Shown: positions 49,418 to 57,999, numbered from the stretch's first letter. The stretch: DNA of 64,000 bases from Mycobacterium sp. OTB74 (GCF_029892685.1 NZ_JARXVD010000002.1:124001-188000); one strand, 5' to 3'. Program-made: numbers and translations. Notes: generated by a model from the letters alone, not told the origin.

Positions 49418-50842
49418 TCCCGAGCCGCCGTCGATGATGCGCGGCAGCCTGACGGTGAACCGGCACCCGTCACCGGGTGCCGTCGTCACGGTGACGGTGC
49501 CACCGTGGGCACGCACCAGGGAGGCCACGATGGACAAGCCCAGGCCGCTGCCACCGCTGGTGCGGGCGCGAGACGAATCGGCGCGGTAGAACCGCTCGAA
49601 GATTCGCTGCGCATCTTCGCTCGACATGCCTGGCCCCTCGTCGGCCACCTCCAGCACGGCGTTGTTGCCTTCAGTGCCGACCCGCAAGGTAATGCCTGTG
49701 GCTTCTGGGGTGTGCTGCAGGGCGTTGGCCATGAGGTTGCTCAGCACCTGACGCAATCGGGCTTCGTCGCCGATGACCTCTGGGATGCCCGGCCCGTCGA
49801 ACACCGTCATCGCGACTGTGCGCCGCGGCGCGATGGCCTGGGCGTCGTGGACCGCGTCGCTGGCCAGGGTCAGTAGATCGACCCGGCGCCGTTCCAGTGG
49901 CCGCTGCTGATCCATGCGGGCCAGCAGCAGCAGGTCCTCGACCAACAGGCCCATCCGACGGGCCTCGCTCTCGATCCGGCTCATCAGCATCTCGACGTCG
50001 CGTGCAGCTCCCTGCCGGTACAGCTCGGCGAACCCACGAATGGTGGTCAGCGGGGTTCGCAATTCATGGCTCGCGTCGGTGATGAAACGGCGCATCCGGT
50101 CTTCGGAGGTGCGCGCGGTGTCCGCCGACTGCTCCGAGGACGCCACCGCGTCCTGAATCTGCGCCAGCATTCCGTTGAGCGCCGACGACAATCGGCCCAC
50201 CTCGGTGCGCGGGTCCCGTTCCGGAACACGACGATCGAGTTGGCCCGAGGCGATCGCCGCCGCGGTTTCCTCCACCTCTACCAGTGGACGCAGGCTCCGA
50301 TGAACAACGAGATAGCCGGCGATGCCCAGCACCAGCAGCACTGCCGCTCCGATGCCGACCTGCGACCAGGCCAGCGCCCGCACGGTCGAGGACACATCCG
50401 AAAGGTCGATCGCGACGGTGGTCAGGTCGCCGCCCGGCCCGTAAACCGTCATGGCGCGCCACTTGACGTCGGAATTGTGAATGGAACCGACCGTGACCGG
50501 AACCGGTCCCACGTCGTTGCTGTCGGGCAGGGCGGGCTCGGCGTCCCGGTCGTTGACCGCCATCCAGACCCGGCCGTCAGGGTCGATGCCGCGGACGTAG
50601 AAATTCGAGGGCGGACGGGCGGGGTTCGGTCCCTCGATCGGGGCAACCGGCACCCGACGCGGGGCCTGCGCCCAACTACGCGAGGCGTCCAGCAGCGTCT
50701 GATCGACCCTGTTGATCAGGCTGTGCAGCATGATGGAGGTGACAGCAACGCCGGAAGCGAGCAGGCCACATGCGGCCAGCAGCAGCGTCGCTGCGACCAG
50801 ACCCACCCGCAACGGGATGCCGCGGCTTCGCAGGCTTGTCAT
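49373..50842 (-). CDS. phoR: Sensor histidine kinase PhoR
   Basis: 489 aa. TM1 at about 11-38, an extracytoplasmic sensor to 160, TM2 at 161-182, HAMP to about 235, phospho-acceptor His259 in [19 protein letters not shown], then N box [10 protein letters not shown] boxes DEGPGM and GSGLGLSI. It pairs with PhoP and controls lipid and acid-stress genes in mycobacteria. Separated from phoP by a tandem repeat of 34 bp units. Confidence 0.95.
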   Translation of the reverse strand: MTSLRSRGIPLRVGLVAATLLLAACGLLASGVAVTSIMLHSLINRVDQTLLDASRSWAQAPRRVPVAPIEGPNPARPPSNFYVRGIDPDGRVWMAVNDRDAEPALPDSNDVGPVPVTVGSIHNSDVKWRAMTVYGPGGDLTTVAIDLSDVSSTVRALAWSQVGIGAAVLLVLGIAGYLVVHRSLRPLVEVEETAAAIASGQLDRRVPERDPRTEVGRLSSALNGMLAQIQDAVASSEQSADTARTSEDRMRRFITDASHELRTPLTTIRGFAELYRQGAARDVEMLMSRIESEARRMGLLVEDLLLLARMDQQRPLERRRVDLLTLASDAVHDAQAIAPRRTVAMTVFDGPGIPEVIGDEARLRQVLSNLMANALQHTPEATGITLRVGTEGNNAVLEVADEGPGMSSEDAQRIFERFYRADSSRARTSGGSGLGLSIVASLVRAHGGTVTVTTAPGDGCRFTVRLPRIIDGGSGSAEGSDDLGLSLVE

Positions 50843-50892
50843 ACCCCCATTGTTGGCGATGGTGTCCCGGATATGTCAGCTGACTCGTCTGC

Positions 50893-50978
50893 TCTTCGCG
50901 CAAGCGCTCAGCTCACGCTTGACTGTTCTTCGCGCAAGCGCTCAGCTCACGCTTGACTGTTCTTCGCGCAAGCGCTCA
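50893..50978. repeat. 34-bp tandem repeat between phoP and phoR
   Basis: Units begin at 50893, 50927 and 50961, exactly 34 bp apart: two full copies and an 18-bp partial that touches the phoP stop (50979-50981). Each has the inverted repeat GCGC-AA-GCGC and an AAGCG...CGCTT pair, so the RNA between the two genes should fold as a chain of hairpins. It may set the PhoP:PhoR ratio. Copy number is a natural strain marker. Confidence 0.9.
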
Positions 50979-51704
50979 TCACCGCGGCTCGCGCAGCACG
51001 TACCCGACGCCACGCAAGGTGTGCAGCAGCCGCTTCTCGCCGGTGTCGATCTTGCGACGCAGGTAGGACACGTAGGACTCGACAACGTTCACGTCACCGC
51101 CGAAGTCGTAGCGCCACACGTGGTCGAGAATCTTCGGCTTCGACAACACGGTGCCGGCATTGATGATGAAGTACCGCAGCAAGGTGAACTCGGTCGGCGA
51201 AAGGGAGACCGGTTCGCCGGCCTTCCATACCTCATGGGTGTCCTCGTCCAGTTCGATGTCGGCGAAGGTCAGTCGCGCGCTGCGCGGCTCCTCGACACCG
51301 CGCCCGGAACGCCGAAGGATGACACGCAGCCGGGCCACGACCTCTTCGAGGCTGAATGGCTTGGTGACGTAGTCGTCGCCGCCGAGTGTCAGCCCAGCAA
51401 CCTTGTCCTGCAAGCTATCTCGTGCAGTGAGGAACAGGGCTGGGGCATCCACCCCGTCGGCACGCATACGGCGCAGCACGCCGAACCCGTCCATGCCGGG
51501 CATCATCACGTCCAGAATCACCGCATCGGGTTTGATCTCGCGTGCCTTGTCCAGCGCCGCCGGACCGTTGGACGCGGTGTGCACCTCGAAGCCCTGGAAC
51601 TTCAGGCTCACCGAGAGCAGTTCGACGATGTTCGCCTCGTCATCAACAACCAGGACCCGCGCCTCGGGGGTCGCCTCAGGAATTGCAGCCATGGCCATAT
51701 TCAC
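50979..51704 (-). CDS. phoP: Response regulator PhoP
   Basis: 241 aa OmpR-type regulator. Receiver domain starts RVLVVDDEANIVELLSVSLKFQG with the phospho-acceptor in AVILDVMMPGMDG (about Asp65), and the winged-helix end is VNVVESYVSYLRRKIDTGEKRLLHT. It is nearly the same as the M. tuberculosis protein through most of its length. GTG 51704 or ATG 51698 start. A PhoP box lies upstream, consistent with autoregulation. Confidence 0.97.
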   Translation of the reverse strand: MNMAMAAIPEATPEARVLVVDDEANIVELLSVSLKFQGFEVHTASNGPAALDKAREIKPDAVILDVMMPGMDGFGVLRRMRADGVDAPALFLTARDSLQDKVAGLTLGGDDYVTKPFSLEEVVARLRVILRRSGRGVEEPRSARLTFADIELDEDTHEVWKAGEPVSLSPTEFTLLRYFIINAGTVLSKPKILDHVWRYDFGGDVNVVESYVSYLRRKIDTGEKRLLHTLRGVGYVLREPR

Positions 51705-51741
51705 ATAGTCAGGGAAGGCCTTAAATTATCCCTGCCCAACC

Positions 51742-51759
51742 ACTGTGAACATGCTGTGA
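51742..51759 (-). promoter_or_regulatory. PhoP box upstream of phoP
   Basis: Read on the minus strand this is TCACAGC-ATGT-TCACAGT, two 7-bp direct repeats separated by 4 bp, matching the mycobacterial PhoP consensus TCACAGC-N4-TCACAGC with one change. A -10-like GATAAT lies at 51725-51730, so the box covers the -35 region. It supports direct autoregulation of phoP. Confidence 0.85.
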
Positions 51760-51864
51760 GTCATTCAGCTACCTTCCAGCTTCGATTTTCCAGCGCCCGG
51801 CAGTTGATCAACGCACCATCTGAGACCGGCCATATAGGGCTGTCCACCGCCATAGACTGCTTCC

Positions 51865-52695
51865 ATGAATCTCGGCAAAACCCTCAGCGACCTCGCTGCC
51901 GCGCCGGTCCGGATCGGAATGGCGGTCGCTGATATCGGGCTGAGCATTGCCGGTGACACCCTCAGCGCCATGGAGAAGGGCCTGGGCGGGGCCAGCTCGA
52001 TGGGCGGTGGCAACTCCATGGCCCGCGCGCTCGGGATCGACGACGCCGTGGACCGGCTGAACCGACTGGTCCACCTGATCGACGACGACGCTCCCCTCGG
52101 CCGCGCCATCGCACCCGACGGCCCACTCAACCGGCTGCTGCAGCCCGGCGGGGTCGTCGACCAGCTGATGGCGGAAGGTGGCTTGCTGGACCGCCTGACC
52201 ACCGAGAACGGACCGGTCACCCGGGCCCTGAAACCCGGCGGAATCATCGACAAGCTGAGCGCCGAGGGCGGTCTGCTGGACCGATTGACTTCCGAGACCG
52301 GACCCATCACCCAGGCCCTCAAACCGGGCGGGCTGGTCGATCAGGTGATTGCCGAAGACGGTCTGATCGACCGGATGACCGATGAGGACGGCGCGCTGTC
52401 GCGGGTTGTCGCACCGGGCGGACTCGTCGATCAGCTGCTCGCCGAGAACGGGCTGCTGGATGTCCTGGCCTCCGAGACCAGCCCGTTGCTCAAGCTCGCC
52501 GATGTCGCCGACACGCTCGCTTCGCTGGCGCCAACCGTCGATGCGTTGCACGACGCAGTGTTGGTGCTCAGCGATACGGTCAACCCGCTGAGCAACATCG
52601 CCGGCCGCATCCCACTGGGACGGCAACGGGCGCGGAGGACATCGCGCGTCGTCAGCTCCCAGCGGGTGATCGACGAGAACGGCCAGCCGAGCTGA
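51865..52695 (+). CDS. Protein with four exact 30-residue repeats, divergent from phoP
   Basis: 276 aa. After an amphipathic N-terminus (about 1-40) comes a block in which PGG recurs at residues 94, 124, 154 and 184, exactly 30 apart, with the pattern PGGxxDxLxAEGGLLDRLTxExGPxTxALK; a degenerate copy precedes at 75-93. Each repeat should form two amphipathic helices. The C-terminal tail is basic. I recognise no domain; by place it corresponds to the uncharacterised Rv0756c. It shares the divergent region with phoP and its PhoP box, so PhoP control is possible. Confidence 0.8.
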   Translation: MNLGKTLSDLAAAPVRIGMAVADIGLSIAGDTLSAMEKGLGGASSMGGGNSMARALGIDDAVDRLNRLVHLIDDDAPLGRAIAPDGPLNRLLQPGGVVDQLMAEGGLLDRLTTENGPVTRALKPGGIIDKLSAEGGLLDRLTSETGPITQALKPGGLVDQVIAEDGLIDRMTDEDGALSRVVAPGGLVDQLLAENGLLDVLASETSPLLKLADVADTLASLAPTVDALHDAVLVLSDTVNPLSNIAGRIPLGRQRARRTSRVVSSQRVIDENGQPS

Positions 52696-52764
52696 GCCGG
52701 GGCCGGGAGGTCGGCACCGGCAGGTTAGGCTTTATGCGGTTTCACACCGCTTGAAACCCGCAGC

Positions 52765-52836
52765 GCCTCCCTAGCTCAGTGGTAGAGCACCGCTCTTGTA
52801 AAGCGAAGGTCGTCGGTTCAATCCCGACGGGGGGCT
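52765..52836 (+). tRNA. tRNA-Thr (TGT anticodon)
   Basis: 72 nt cloverleaf: acceptor GCCTCCC pairs with GGGGGGC (one T-G pair), D arm TAGCTCAGTGGTAGAGC, anticodon loop CTTGTAA with anticodon TGT, T arm GTCGG-TTCAATC-CCGAC. Discriminator base T; CCA is not encoded. Nothing suggests a pseudogene. Confidence 0.97.
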
Positions 52837-52842
52837 CGCTAT

Positions 52843-52876
52843 GCGGCCTCGGATCCAGAGCTGGATTCGAGGCCGC
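52843..52876 (+). terminator. Long hairpin behind tRNA-Thr
   Basis: GCGGCCTCG-G-ATCCAG, two loop bases, then CTGGAT-T-CGAGGCCGC: a stem of about 15 bp with one mismatch, seven bases after the tRNA. No T-run follows, as is usual in mycobacteria. Confidence 0.75.
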
Positions 52877-52963
52877 TGCCGTCTTCGCCCGGCTTAACGA
52901 CCGCGACGATTCAATCGGCGGGGCTTGCCACGCCGACTCACGCATAACTGATCAGTTCAGCGA

Positions 52964-53386
52964 CTACTTGCCCGCGCCGGTGTGCGAAGTCGTTCCATTG
53001 GCCGTACGGGTGGCCTGTGAGTTGTTGGGTGTCAGCGCAGTCGACAGGCCCGTCATCGGGTTCGGCAACGCGACCTGTATCGGCGTGCCTACGTTGCCGC
53101 CGGTGCTGTTGGTATTGGTGGACACCCTGGTGCATGAGATGTCGTATTGCGAAACACCGTTGTTGTTGGCCTGCGCTGCGCTGTAAGCCGCGCCGCCCTT
53201 ACCGCCACCGACGCTGTTGATGCCGGGTTCGTTGTGGACCGAACCAGGTGACGTGGCGGAATTGCCTGGACTGGCAGCACTGGCCTGACAGCTAGCGCCG
53301 TGGGAGTTGGGGTCGGCGAATGCGGGCGCCGCGCCCGTCAGTGCGATGGCAACCATGCAGCTTGCCGAAATCAGTTTGTGCCTCAT
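52964..53386 (-). CDS. Small secreted protein with two cysteines
   Basis: 140 aa from ATG 53386 behind GGAGG. Sec signal MRHKLISASCMVAIALTGAAP with cleavage likely after AFA (residue 24). The mature part (about 116 aa) is rich in Ser, Asn, Thr, Gly and has two Cys (in GASCQAS and DISCTRV) that could form a disulfide. I recognise no family. It is one of a run of small exported proteins. Confidence 0.7.
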   Translation of the reverse strand: MRHKLISASCMVAIALTGAAPAFADPNSHGASCQASAASPGNSATSPGSVHNEPGINSVGGGKGGAAYSAAQANNNGVSQYDISCTRVSTNTNSTGGNVGTPIQVALPNPMTGLSTALTPNNSQATRTANGTTSHTGAGK

Positions 53387-53405
53387 TTTCGTTTCCTCCG
53401 TTTCC

Positions 53406-53427
53406 GGGCGCGCGGCACTGCGCGCCC
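53406..53427 (-). promoter_or_regulatory. 5'-UTR hairpin of the secreted-protein gene
   Basis: GGGCGCGC and GCGCGCCC (8-bp perfect stem, 6-nt loop) lie just upstream of the ribosome binding site on the minus strand. It may affect mRNA stability or translation. The rest of the 236-bp gap to 53622 shows nothing clear apart from presumed promoters. Confidence 0.45.
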
Positions 53428-53622
53428 ACGACAAGTACACGATGCGGACGGGCCACCCGGTTCAATGCCACGTCGGATTCTTTGTACGGAGCTAAAGCAG
53501 CCGAATATTGTTGTGCAAAACTAACTTTCAGCGGCCCGACAGGTTTCCATGTGCGAGCCGCTTACCGATGCACTGGCGGGTCAGTACTGCCAAATACGGC
53601 CAGAGTCGCGTAAACATGGCAC

Positions 53623-53790
53623 ATGGGCAAAACCGCGATGCTCGTGGCTTATGCGTTGACGATGATCGCGCTCATCGTCAGTCTCGACGTCCTGCTGTTC
53701 CGTCACCAGTTCTGGCCGCGACTGCTGCTCAACGTCGGGATCGTGCTGGTTTTCGGAGCGTTCTATCTGCGATTCATGAACCGAACTTAA
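53623..53790 (+). CDS. 55-aa two-helix membrane protein
   Basis: ATG 53623 to TAA 53790. MLVAYALTMIALIVSLDVLLF and LLLNVGIVLVFGAFYLRF are two hydrophobic helices joined by the short polar turn RHQFWPR. It lies on the strand opposite its neighbours. A reversed long ORF covers this region, but the hydrophobic pattern here and the following terminator-like hairpin make this small frame the more credible one. Function unknown. Confidence 0.65.
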   Translation: MGKTAMLVAYALTMIALIVSLDVLLFRHQFWPRLLLNVGIVLVFGAFYLRFMNRT

Positions 53791-53824
53791 GCCGACAGTT
53801 CCGGCCGAGACGACACTCAACGCG

Positions 53825-53860
53825 ATCCGGCGGCGACGCCCGAAAGCGCCGCCGCCGGAT
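53825..53860. terminator. GC-rich hairpin between convergent genes
   Basis: ATCCGGCGGCG (53825-53835) and CGCCGCCGGAT (53850-53860) form an 11-bp perfect stem with a 14-nt loop, between the 3' ends of the 55-aa protein and the Pro-rich protein. It is a good bidirectional terminator. Confidence 0.7.
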
Positions 53861-53869
53861 TGCACCACG

Positions 53870-54919
53870 TCAGAAGAGGGGCACCCACAGCCCGAAGAAC
53901 CAGTAACCCCAACCCCCGTACTCCCAGTTGAAGACTGGAACGACGGTGAAGGTGTTGTACTGGAACGGGCCGAAGTCCTGGCGTCCATGGTCGATATCGC
54001 GGTCAGGCGGGCCCTCCCACCTGCGGTTCCAGCCCCCGGGAGGCGGCGGGCCGTCCCAGCCACCGGACGGCGGCGGACCTTCCCAGTGCGGCGGCGGTCC
54101 ACCTGGCGCCGGGCCGTCACCCCAGCCGTACATGTGCTCGCGCGGTGGCGGCGGTGCACCCTTGCCGACGATCTCGAATCCACCCGAGAGGTCGGTCGGG
54201 CCACCAATCTGCGCATTGCCCCGTTCGACGATCTCGACTCTCGGTGGCATGTACGGCGGGTGCGGCGGCTGGCTGTCCCTCGCCCGCTCCTCGGTTAGGC
54301 GTCGGTCGTTGACGGCCGGGTTCGCCGGCGCCGTGGTCTTCGGACCGTTCGACTCGTGACCCTGATGGCTGTCCCCGCCAGGCTCAGTGCTCGGCGCAGG
54401 ATTGTTCGGTGCGGATTCCGATGGAGCTCCGGGATGCGAACCCTGCGTCTCACCCGGATGCTCACCGCGCGTTGGCGAACCGCCCGGCTCTCCCGAAGGA
54501 CCACCCTGCGGGCCTTCCGACGGCTGAGACTTGGGTGCCTCGCTGTGCTCGGGTGCCTGTGAGGCGGGCGGCTGCGATGCAGGGGCCTGGGTCTCCGGTG
54601 CCTGAGACTTCGGCGCCTGGGTCTCGGGAGCTTGTGTCTGCGGAGCTTGTGTCTGCGGAGCTTGCGTCTCAGGAGCTTGCGACTTAGGCGCTGGCGCTTC
54701 AGATTTGGGCGCCTCGGAATTCCCGCCGCCACCGCCGGAGCCACCTTGGCTACCGGAGCCACCCTGGCCACCGGATCCGCCGGGTCCCCCGGGACAGGTC
54801 TGGCCCGGCGGGCAGGGCGGCGGCGCGAGTGGGAAGGCGTTGGCCACCCCGCCGTTGAGCGTCAATGCCGAGATACCCACGTTGGCGATTACCGCCGCAG
54901 CGACACGTTTCATGGACAT
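53870..54919 (-). CDS. Secreted Pro/Ala/Gly-rich low-complexity protein
   Basis: 349 aa. Signal peptide in the first 28 residues (VAAAVIANVGISALTLNGGVANA). Then a Gly-rich stretch, a long run of APxTQ/APxSQ units (about 70-130), a Pro/His/Gly-rich part and a compact aromatic C-terminus (FNWEYGGWGYWFFGLWVPLF) that looks like the only folded piece. It resembles wall-spanning Pro-rich exported proteins. ATG 54919 or 54913. Confidence 0.72.
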   Translation of the reverse strand: MSMKRVAAAVIANVGISALTLNGGVANAFPLAPPPCPPGQTCPGGPGGSGGQGGSGSQGGSGGGGGNSEAPKSEAPAPKSQAPETQAPQTQAPQTQAPETQAPKSQAPETQAPASQPPASQAPEHSEAPKSQPSEGPQGGPSGEPGGSPTRGEHPGETQGSHPGAPSESAPNNPAPSTEPGGDSHQGHESNGPKTTAPANPAVNDRRLTEERARDSQPPHPPYMPPRVEIVERGNAQIGGPTDLSGGFEIVGKGAPPPPREHMYGWGDGPAPGGPPPHWEGPPPSGGWDGPPPPGGWNRRWEGPPDRDIDHGRQDFGPFQYNTFTVVPVFNWEYGGWGYWFFGLWVPLF

Positions 54920-54965
54920 AGGTGTTGATTCCCTTCCGGGCGGCCGCCGACGGCAGCAGTGTTTG

Positions 54966-55439
54966 TCAGGGGCACGTCACGTCCACTTCGAATGGCTTGG
55001 TCACCGGCTGCGGCGCCTGCGGGTTGCTCATATCGGTGCCGCTGGCGGTGCCCTTGATCGTGTACGACTTGCTGCTCACCGCAGCACCGGCGTTGCTCGC
55101 CTGGTCGGGCGCGGCGTCTGAAAAGCCCAGTGCGACACCATTGACGGTGCCCAGGCCCACCGCGTGAACGATCGGCGGGTCATCCGTACTCACCACCGCG
55201 CCCAAGCCGTTGGCCGCGTCACCGATACCGATGGTGACGGTGTTGTCAACAGTCTTGCAGGTGACAGCGCCGGTGACGTTCTGTTGTTGACCGTCGACAG
55301 TTACCTGCGGGCCAGGCGGGGCCGGGGCCGCACTCGGCGAACTCGTAGTCGTGCTGGATTTATTGCTCGAACAGCCGGCGACTCCCGCCAGCACCATGGC
55401 TGCGGCCGCGACACCGACCACAACGCCACTCTTGACCAC
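54966..55439 (-). CDS. LpqH-family (19 kDa antigen-like) lipoprotein
   Basis: 157 aa. Lipobox LAGVAGC gives a lipidated Cys near residue 23, followed by a Ser/Thr linker (SSNKSSTTTSSPSAAP) and the LpqH-like domain with VTVDGQQQNVTGAVTCKTVDN and final VDVTCP: two conserved Cys for a disulfide. GTG start behind AAGGAGG. Exported, lipid-anchored; LpqH relatives are TLR2 agonists. It lies 46 bp upstream of the Pro-rich protein on the same strand, so they may be co-transcribed. Confidence 0.88.
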   Translation of the reverse strand: MVKSGVVVGVAAAAMVLAGVAGCSSNKSSTTTSSPSAAPAPPGPQVTVDGQQQNVTGAVTCKTVDNTVTIGIGDAANGLGAVVSTDDPPIVHAVGLGTVNGVALGFSDAAPDQASNAGAAVSSKSYTIKGTASGTDMSNPQAPQPVTKPFEVDVTCP

Positions 55440-56068
55440 CGTTCTCCTCCTTAGCTGCGGGAACCGGAATCCAACGGGTACCCGAAACTTGGGATCACAA
55501 ACCGTCGGACGCCCTGACAGTACAGGCCCACTAGTGGCCCCGGGTTCCGCTTTCCGACTTCGACAGGAGTCCGGATTGAAAGGGCTGGTCTGATGGCGGC
55601 CTTCGGTTCCAACGCCACAAACGGGCTCGCGAAGTGCTCACCCCGCGCCTCGAAATCTCCGATCGAACAACCGGCGCCGTTGGCCGAGAGGTGGCGATTT
55701 ACGATTTTCCCGTCACGCCGTTACGGGCACTGAACGGTTGAACTGGCAACGTGGACAACACAATCCGAAGCAGCACCAGCTCCGAAGCAGGATTTGGGTC
55801 GCCACCGAGTTCGGCTGATCCTGCTGCGCCACAACCGAGATTCGACCTGACCCCCGGAAACCATGACACACCTCAGTCCTCACACGGCACGCCAGATCAG
55901 CCACTGACGTTCGAGGTACTCCTCAGCGCATATTCGCCAGAGCCCGGCGGCTACTGCGTATGGGCGCGGAGTCACAGACCGACGGTCCGGACAGGCCGCT
56001 TCACACAAACCACCGCTCCGGCCCGCGGGATGCGAGCCGGGCGGCAGTTTCGTGCTATTTAGGGACGC
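55440..56068. other. Gene-poor stretch, about 630 bp
   Basis: No convincing gene. A 103-codon frame at 55751-56062 (+) has third-position base use that is unlike the neighbouring genes and no ribosome binding site. The lower GC content compared with the surroundings suggests non-coding or decaying sequence. It should contain the lipoprotein promoter near 55450-55520. Confidence 0.5.
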
Positions 56069-56359
56069 CTAGGCGCAGGCGGTGACGTAACCGAACGGAC
56101 CGGTGACGCAAGGCGGGGTGATGTAGACGCTCGGGCCCCAACCGCCGCCCCAACCGCCGCCGTGCCAGCCGCCCCCGTGCCAGCCGCCGTGCCCGTGGCC
56201 ATCCCAGTCGTCCCCGCCGCCCCAACCGTGATCCATCGAAATCATTCCCGGATCGATCGCCGGAGCGGCACTCGCAACACCTGAACCAAGACCGAAGACA
56301 GCGGCCCCCAGACCAACTGCCATTGCGGCTGTCGATGCAATCTTCTTCAACGTGGCCAT
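56069..56359 (-). CDS. Small secreted Gly/Trp/His-rich protein
   Basis: 96 aa from ATG 56359 behind GGAGG. Signal peptide of about 32 residues (MATLKKIASTAAMAVGLGAAV..., cleaved after ASA). The mature part is short repeats of Gly, Trp and His (GHGGWHGGGW) and ends with two Cys in PPCVTGPFGYVTACA. His/Gly repeats could bind metal ions. No family recognised. Confidence 0.72.
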   Translation of the reverse strand: MATLKKIASTAAMAVGLGAAVFGLGSGVASAAPAIDPGMISMDHGWGGGDDWDGHGHGGWHGGGWHGGGWGGGWGPSVYITPPCVTGPFGYVTACA

Positions 56360-56691
56360 GACCAACCTCCACAAGAACACAAAAATACAAATAACAACGC
56401 TAACGTTGCCCACTATACGACGCTGTCAGCCGGCTGGATATTCCCTGTCCGGCAAGTCAATTTGACTCGCGGCGCCAGCAACTTTCACTCTCGCGAGGCG
56501 TGGGTACCAAAGTCGACGTGAGCACTGACGGTGGCCGCGACGGTGCCCGAATCAGTAGTGACAGCGAACACTGTGAGGTGGCGCGCAACACGCCGCCTGA
56601 TCAACTCGCTCGTCCGCCTCGACGCCGCGTCCCAGCCGCCTGACAGGAGACGCGCCGCCGTCAAGTCAAAGCCCGAATAGTGCAACCGCCT

Positions 56692-57306
56692 ATGGTGCTC
56701 GCCATGGCACCGACGCTCCAGGCGGCAGCAACGGCGGTGGGGCTGTTCGCCGGCACCAATGTCGACGACATCGTGGTGTTGAGCGTGCTGAACGTATCCC
56801 GCGCCGCCGAGAACCGTCCACGGCACCGGGACATCTGGATCGGCCAGTACCTGGGCATCACGGTGCTGGTGCTGATCGCTCTGGCCGCATCGCGGGGCCT
56901 GAGTCTGATCCGACCCGGCTTGGTGGGGTTGTTGGGCATCATCCCACTGACGCTGGGCCTATACCGGCTGGCCATGGCGATCAGAGATCGGGACCGCGAC
57001 GATCGGACGTCGACCCCGGTTGCGGCCGGCCTAGCTGGGGTGGTTGGCATCACCGTGGCCAACGGCGGCGACAACGTCGCCGCCTACACACCAGTTTTCG
57101 CCACCCAGTCGGCAGCTGAAATCGCACTAACAGTAATGGTTTTCGCATTGTGCGTGGCGGTGTGGTGCCTGGCAGGAGCGCTCCTGGTCACCCATGGGCG
57201 CGTGGTCGCGGCCATTCAGGCAGGCGGTCACTGGTTGGTGCCGCCGGTCTACATCACCATCGGACTGTGGGTGCTGTCCAAGACCGGCCAACTCGGATTG
57301 GTCTGA
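56692..57306 (+). CDS. Cadmium-resistance (CadD) family transporter
   Basis: About 204 aa; starts at GTG 56680, ATG 56692 or ATG 56704 are possible. The family hallmark TAVGLFAGTNVDDIVVLSVL and the internal repeat VVGITVANGGDNVAAYTPVF (NGGDN) with five to six helices fit PF03596. It may export a cation such as cadmium or manganese. The 56414-56691 gap before it shows nothing beyond a presumed promoter. Confidence 0.85.
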   Translation: MVLAMAPTLQAAATAVGLFAGTNVDDIVVLSVLNVSRAAENRPRHRDIWIGQYLGITVLVLIALAASRGLSLIRPGLVGLLGIIPLTLGLYRLAMAIRDRDRDDRTSTPVAAGLAGVVGITVANGGDNVAAYTPVFATQSAAEIALTVMVFALCVAVWCLAGALLVTHGRVVAAIQAGGHWLVPPVYITIGLWVLSKTGQLGLV

Positions 57307-57317
57307 TTACCAACGGT

Positions 57318-57941
57318 TCAGCGCTTGGCTTTCAGGTAAGCCATTGACATGTCGGTGATTTCGGTGGACCACTGCTCCCACGTCAAGCCGTCAGGCCACA
57401 TCTGCAGCGATGCCGCCCGGTGCGCGCCATAGGAAATCGCATTGCGGAACACCACGAGCAGTGCGGTCTGCGGCTCAGGATGACGAATCTGCTTGGCGTA
57501 CGGTGCCGCCGCTGCCACGAACCTCGCCTGCAGGAGACCGACCGTGCGCAGGCCCTGCACGGGGGCATCGGCGTTGTAGCCGCCGGCGATAATTGCGGGA
57601 ATCACCCGACCGCTGTCCGACAGGGTCGCCCCCAAAGCACCGACGAACGCATCGACGACACTCTTGAGGGACGACCCGGCGCCGTCGAGTGCGGTCAGCA
57701 CGGCGGCTTCCACGCGCGCCAGCAACTCCTGGCGGACTGCATCGAGTAGCTGTTCCTTGCCTTCAAAGCGCCGGTACACACCACCTACCGAAACGCCCGC
57801 GTGCTCGGCAACCCGCGCGATGGTGAACTCGTCAATCCCTTCATTGACCAGCACATACTCGGCCGACGCCAGCAACCGCTCCAGCGCCGCCCGACTGCGG
57901 GCCTGCTGCGGCGGACGCACCCCGGATTGCGCTGGCTTCAC
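57318..57941 (-). CDS. TetR-family regulator
   Basis: 207 aa from GTG 57941; the longer frame (to 57998) would reach the monooxygenase stop. HTH: FTIARVAEHAGVSVGGVYRRFEGKEQLLDAVRQ. A -10-like TAGGCT (57950-57955) and a CGAATATTCG palindrome (57961-57970) lie immediately upstream and favour the shorter start with its own autoregulated promoter. It sits behind the FAD monooxygenase and probably controls that gene and the divergent mmpS-mmpL. Confidence 0.83.
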   Translation of the reverse strand: MKPAQSGVRPPQQARSRAALERLLASAEYVLVNEGIDEFTIARVAEHAGVSVGGVYRRFEGKEQLLDAVRQELLARVEAAVLTALDGAGSSLKSVVDAFVGALGATLSDSGRVIPAIIAGGYNADAPVQGLRTVGLLQARFVAAAAPYAKQIRHPEPQTALLVVFRNAISYGAHRAASLQMWPDGLTWEQWSTEITDMSMAYLKAKR

Positions 57942-57960
57942 AACTGAAGAGCCTACTGCC

Positions 57961-57979
57961 CGAATATTCGAATCTCGGG
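57961..57979. promoter_or_regulatory. Candidate operator for the adjacent TetR
   Basis: CGAATATTCG is a perfect 10-bp palindrome, extended by AATC, six bases before the -10-like box of the TetR gene. A close relative, CGAATATCGATTC, lies at 59253-59265 between the monooxygenase and mmpS. Confidence 0.5.
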
Positions 57980-57999
57980 TTAGCGATGACCCGGCCACC

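Noticed and set aside
50893..50978. Possible CRISPR or insertion-sequence remnant
   Set aside because: Contiguous 34-bp tandem units, no spacers, no transposase.
52765..52900. tRNA-Thr as integration site of a mobile element
   Set aside because: No integrase nearby and no repeated tRNA 3' end was seen downstream.
53508..53906. Overlapping frames on both strands at the 55-aa gene
   Set aside because: They lack hydrophobic or conserved pattern, while the 55-aa frame has two clean helices.
55751..56062. 103-codon frame on the plus strand
   Set aside because: No ribosome binding site, third-position usage unlike neighbouring genes, no recognisable motif. Kept only as part of the gene-poor stretch.
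56485..56826. 113-codon minus frame upstream of the CadD-like gene
   Set aside because: Antisense to the clear CadD start region; no start signal.
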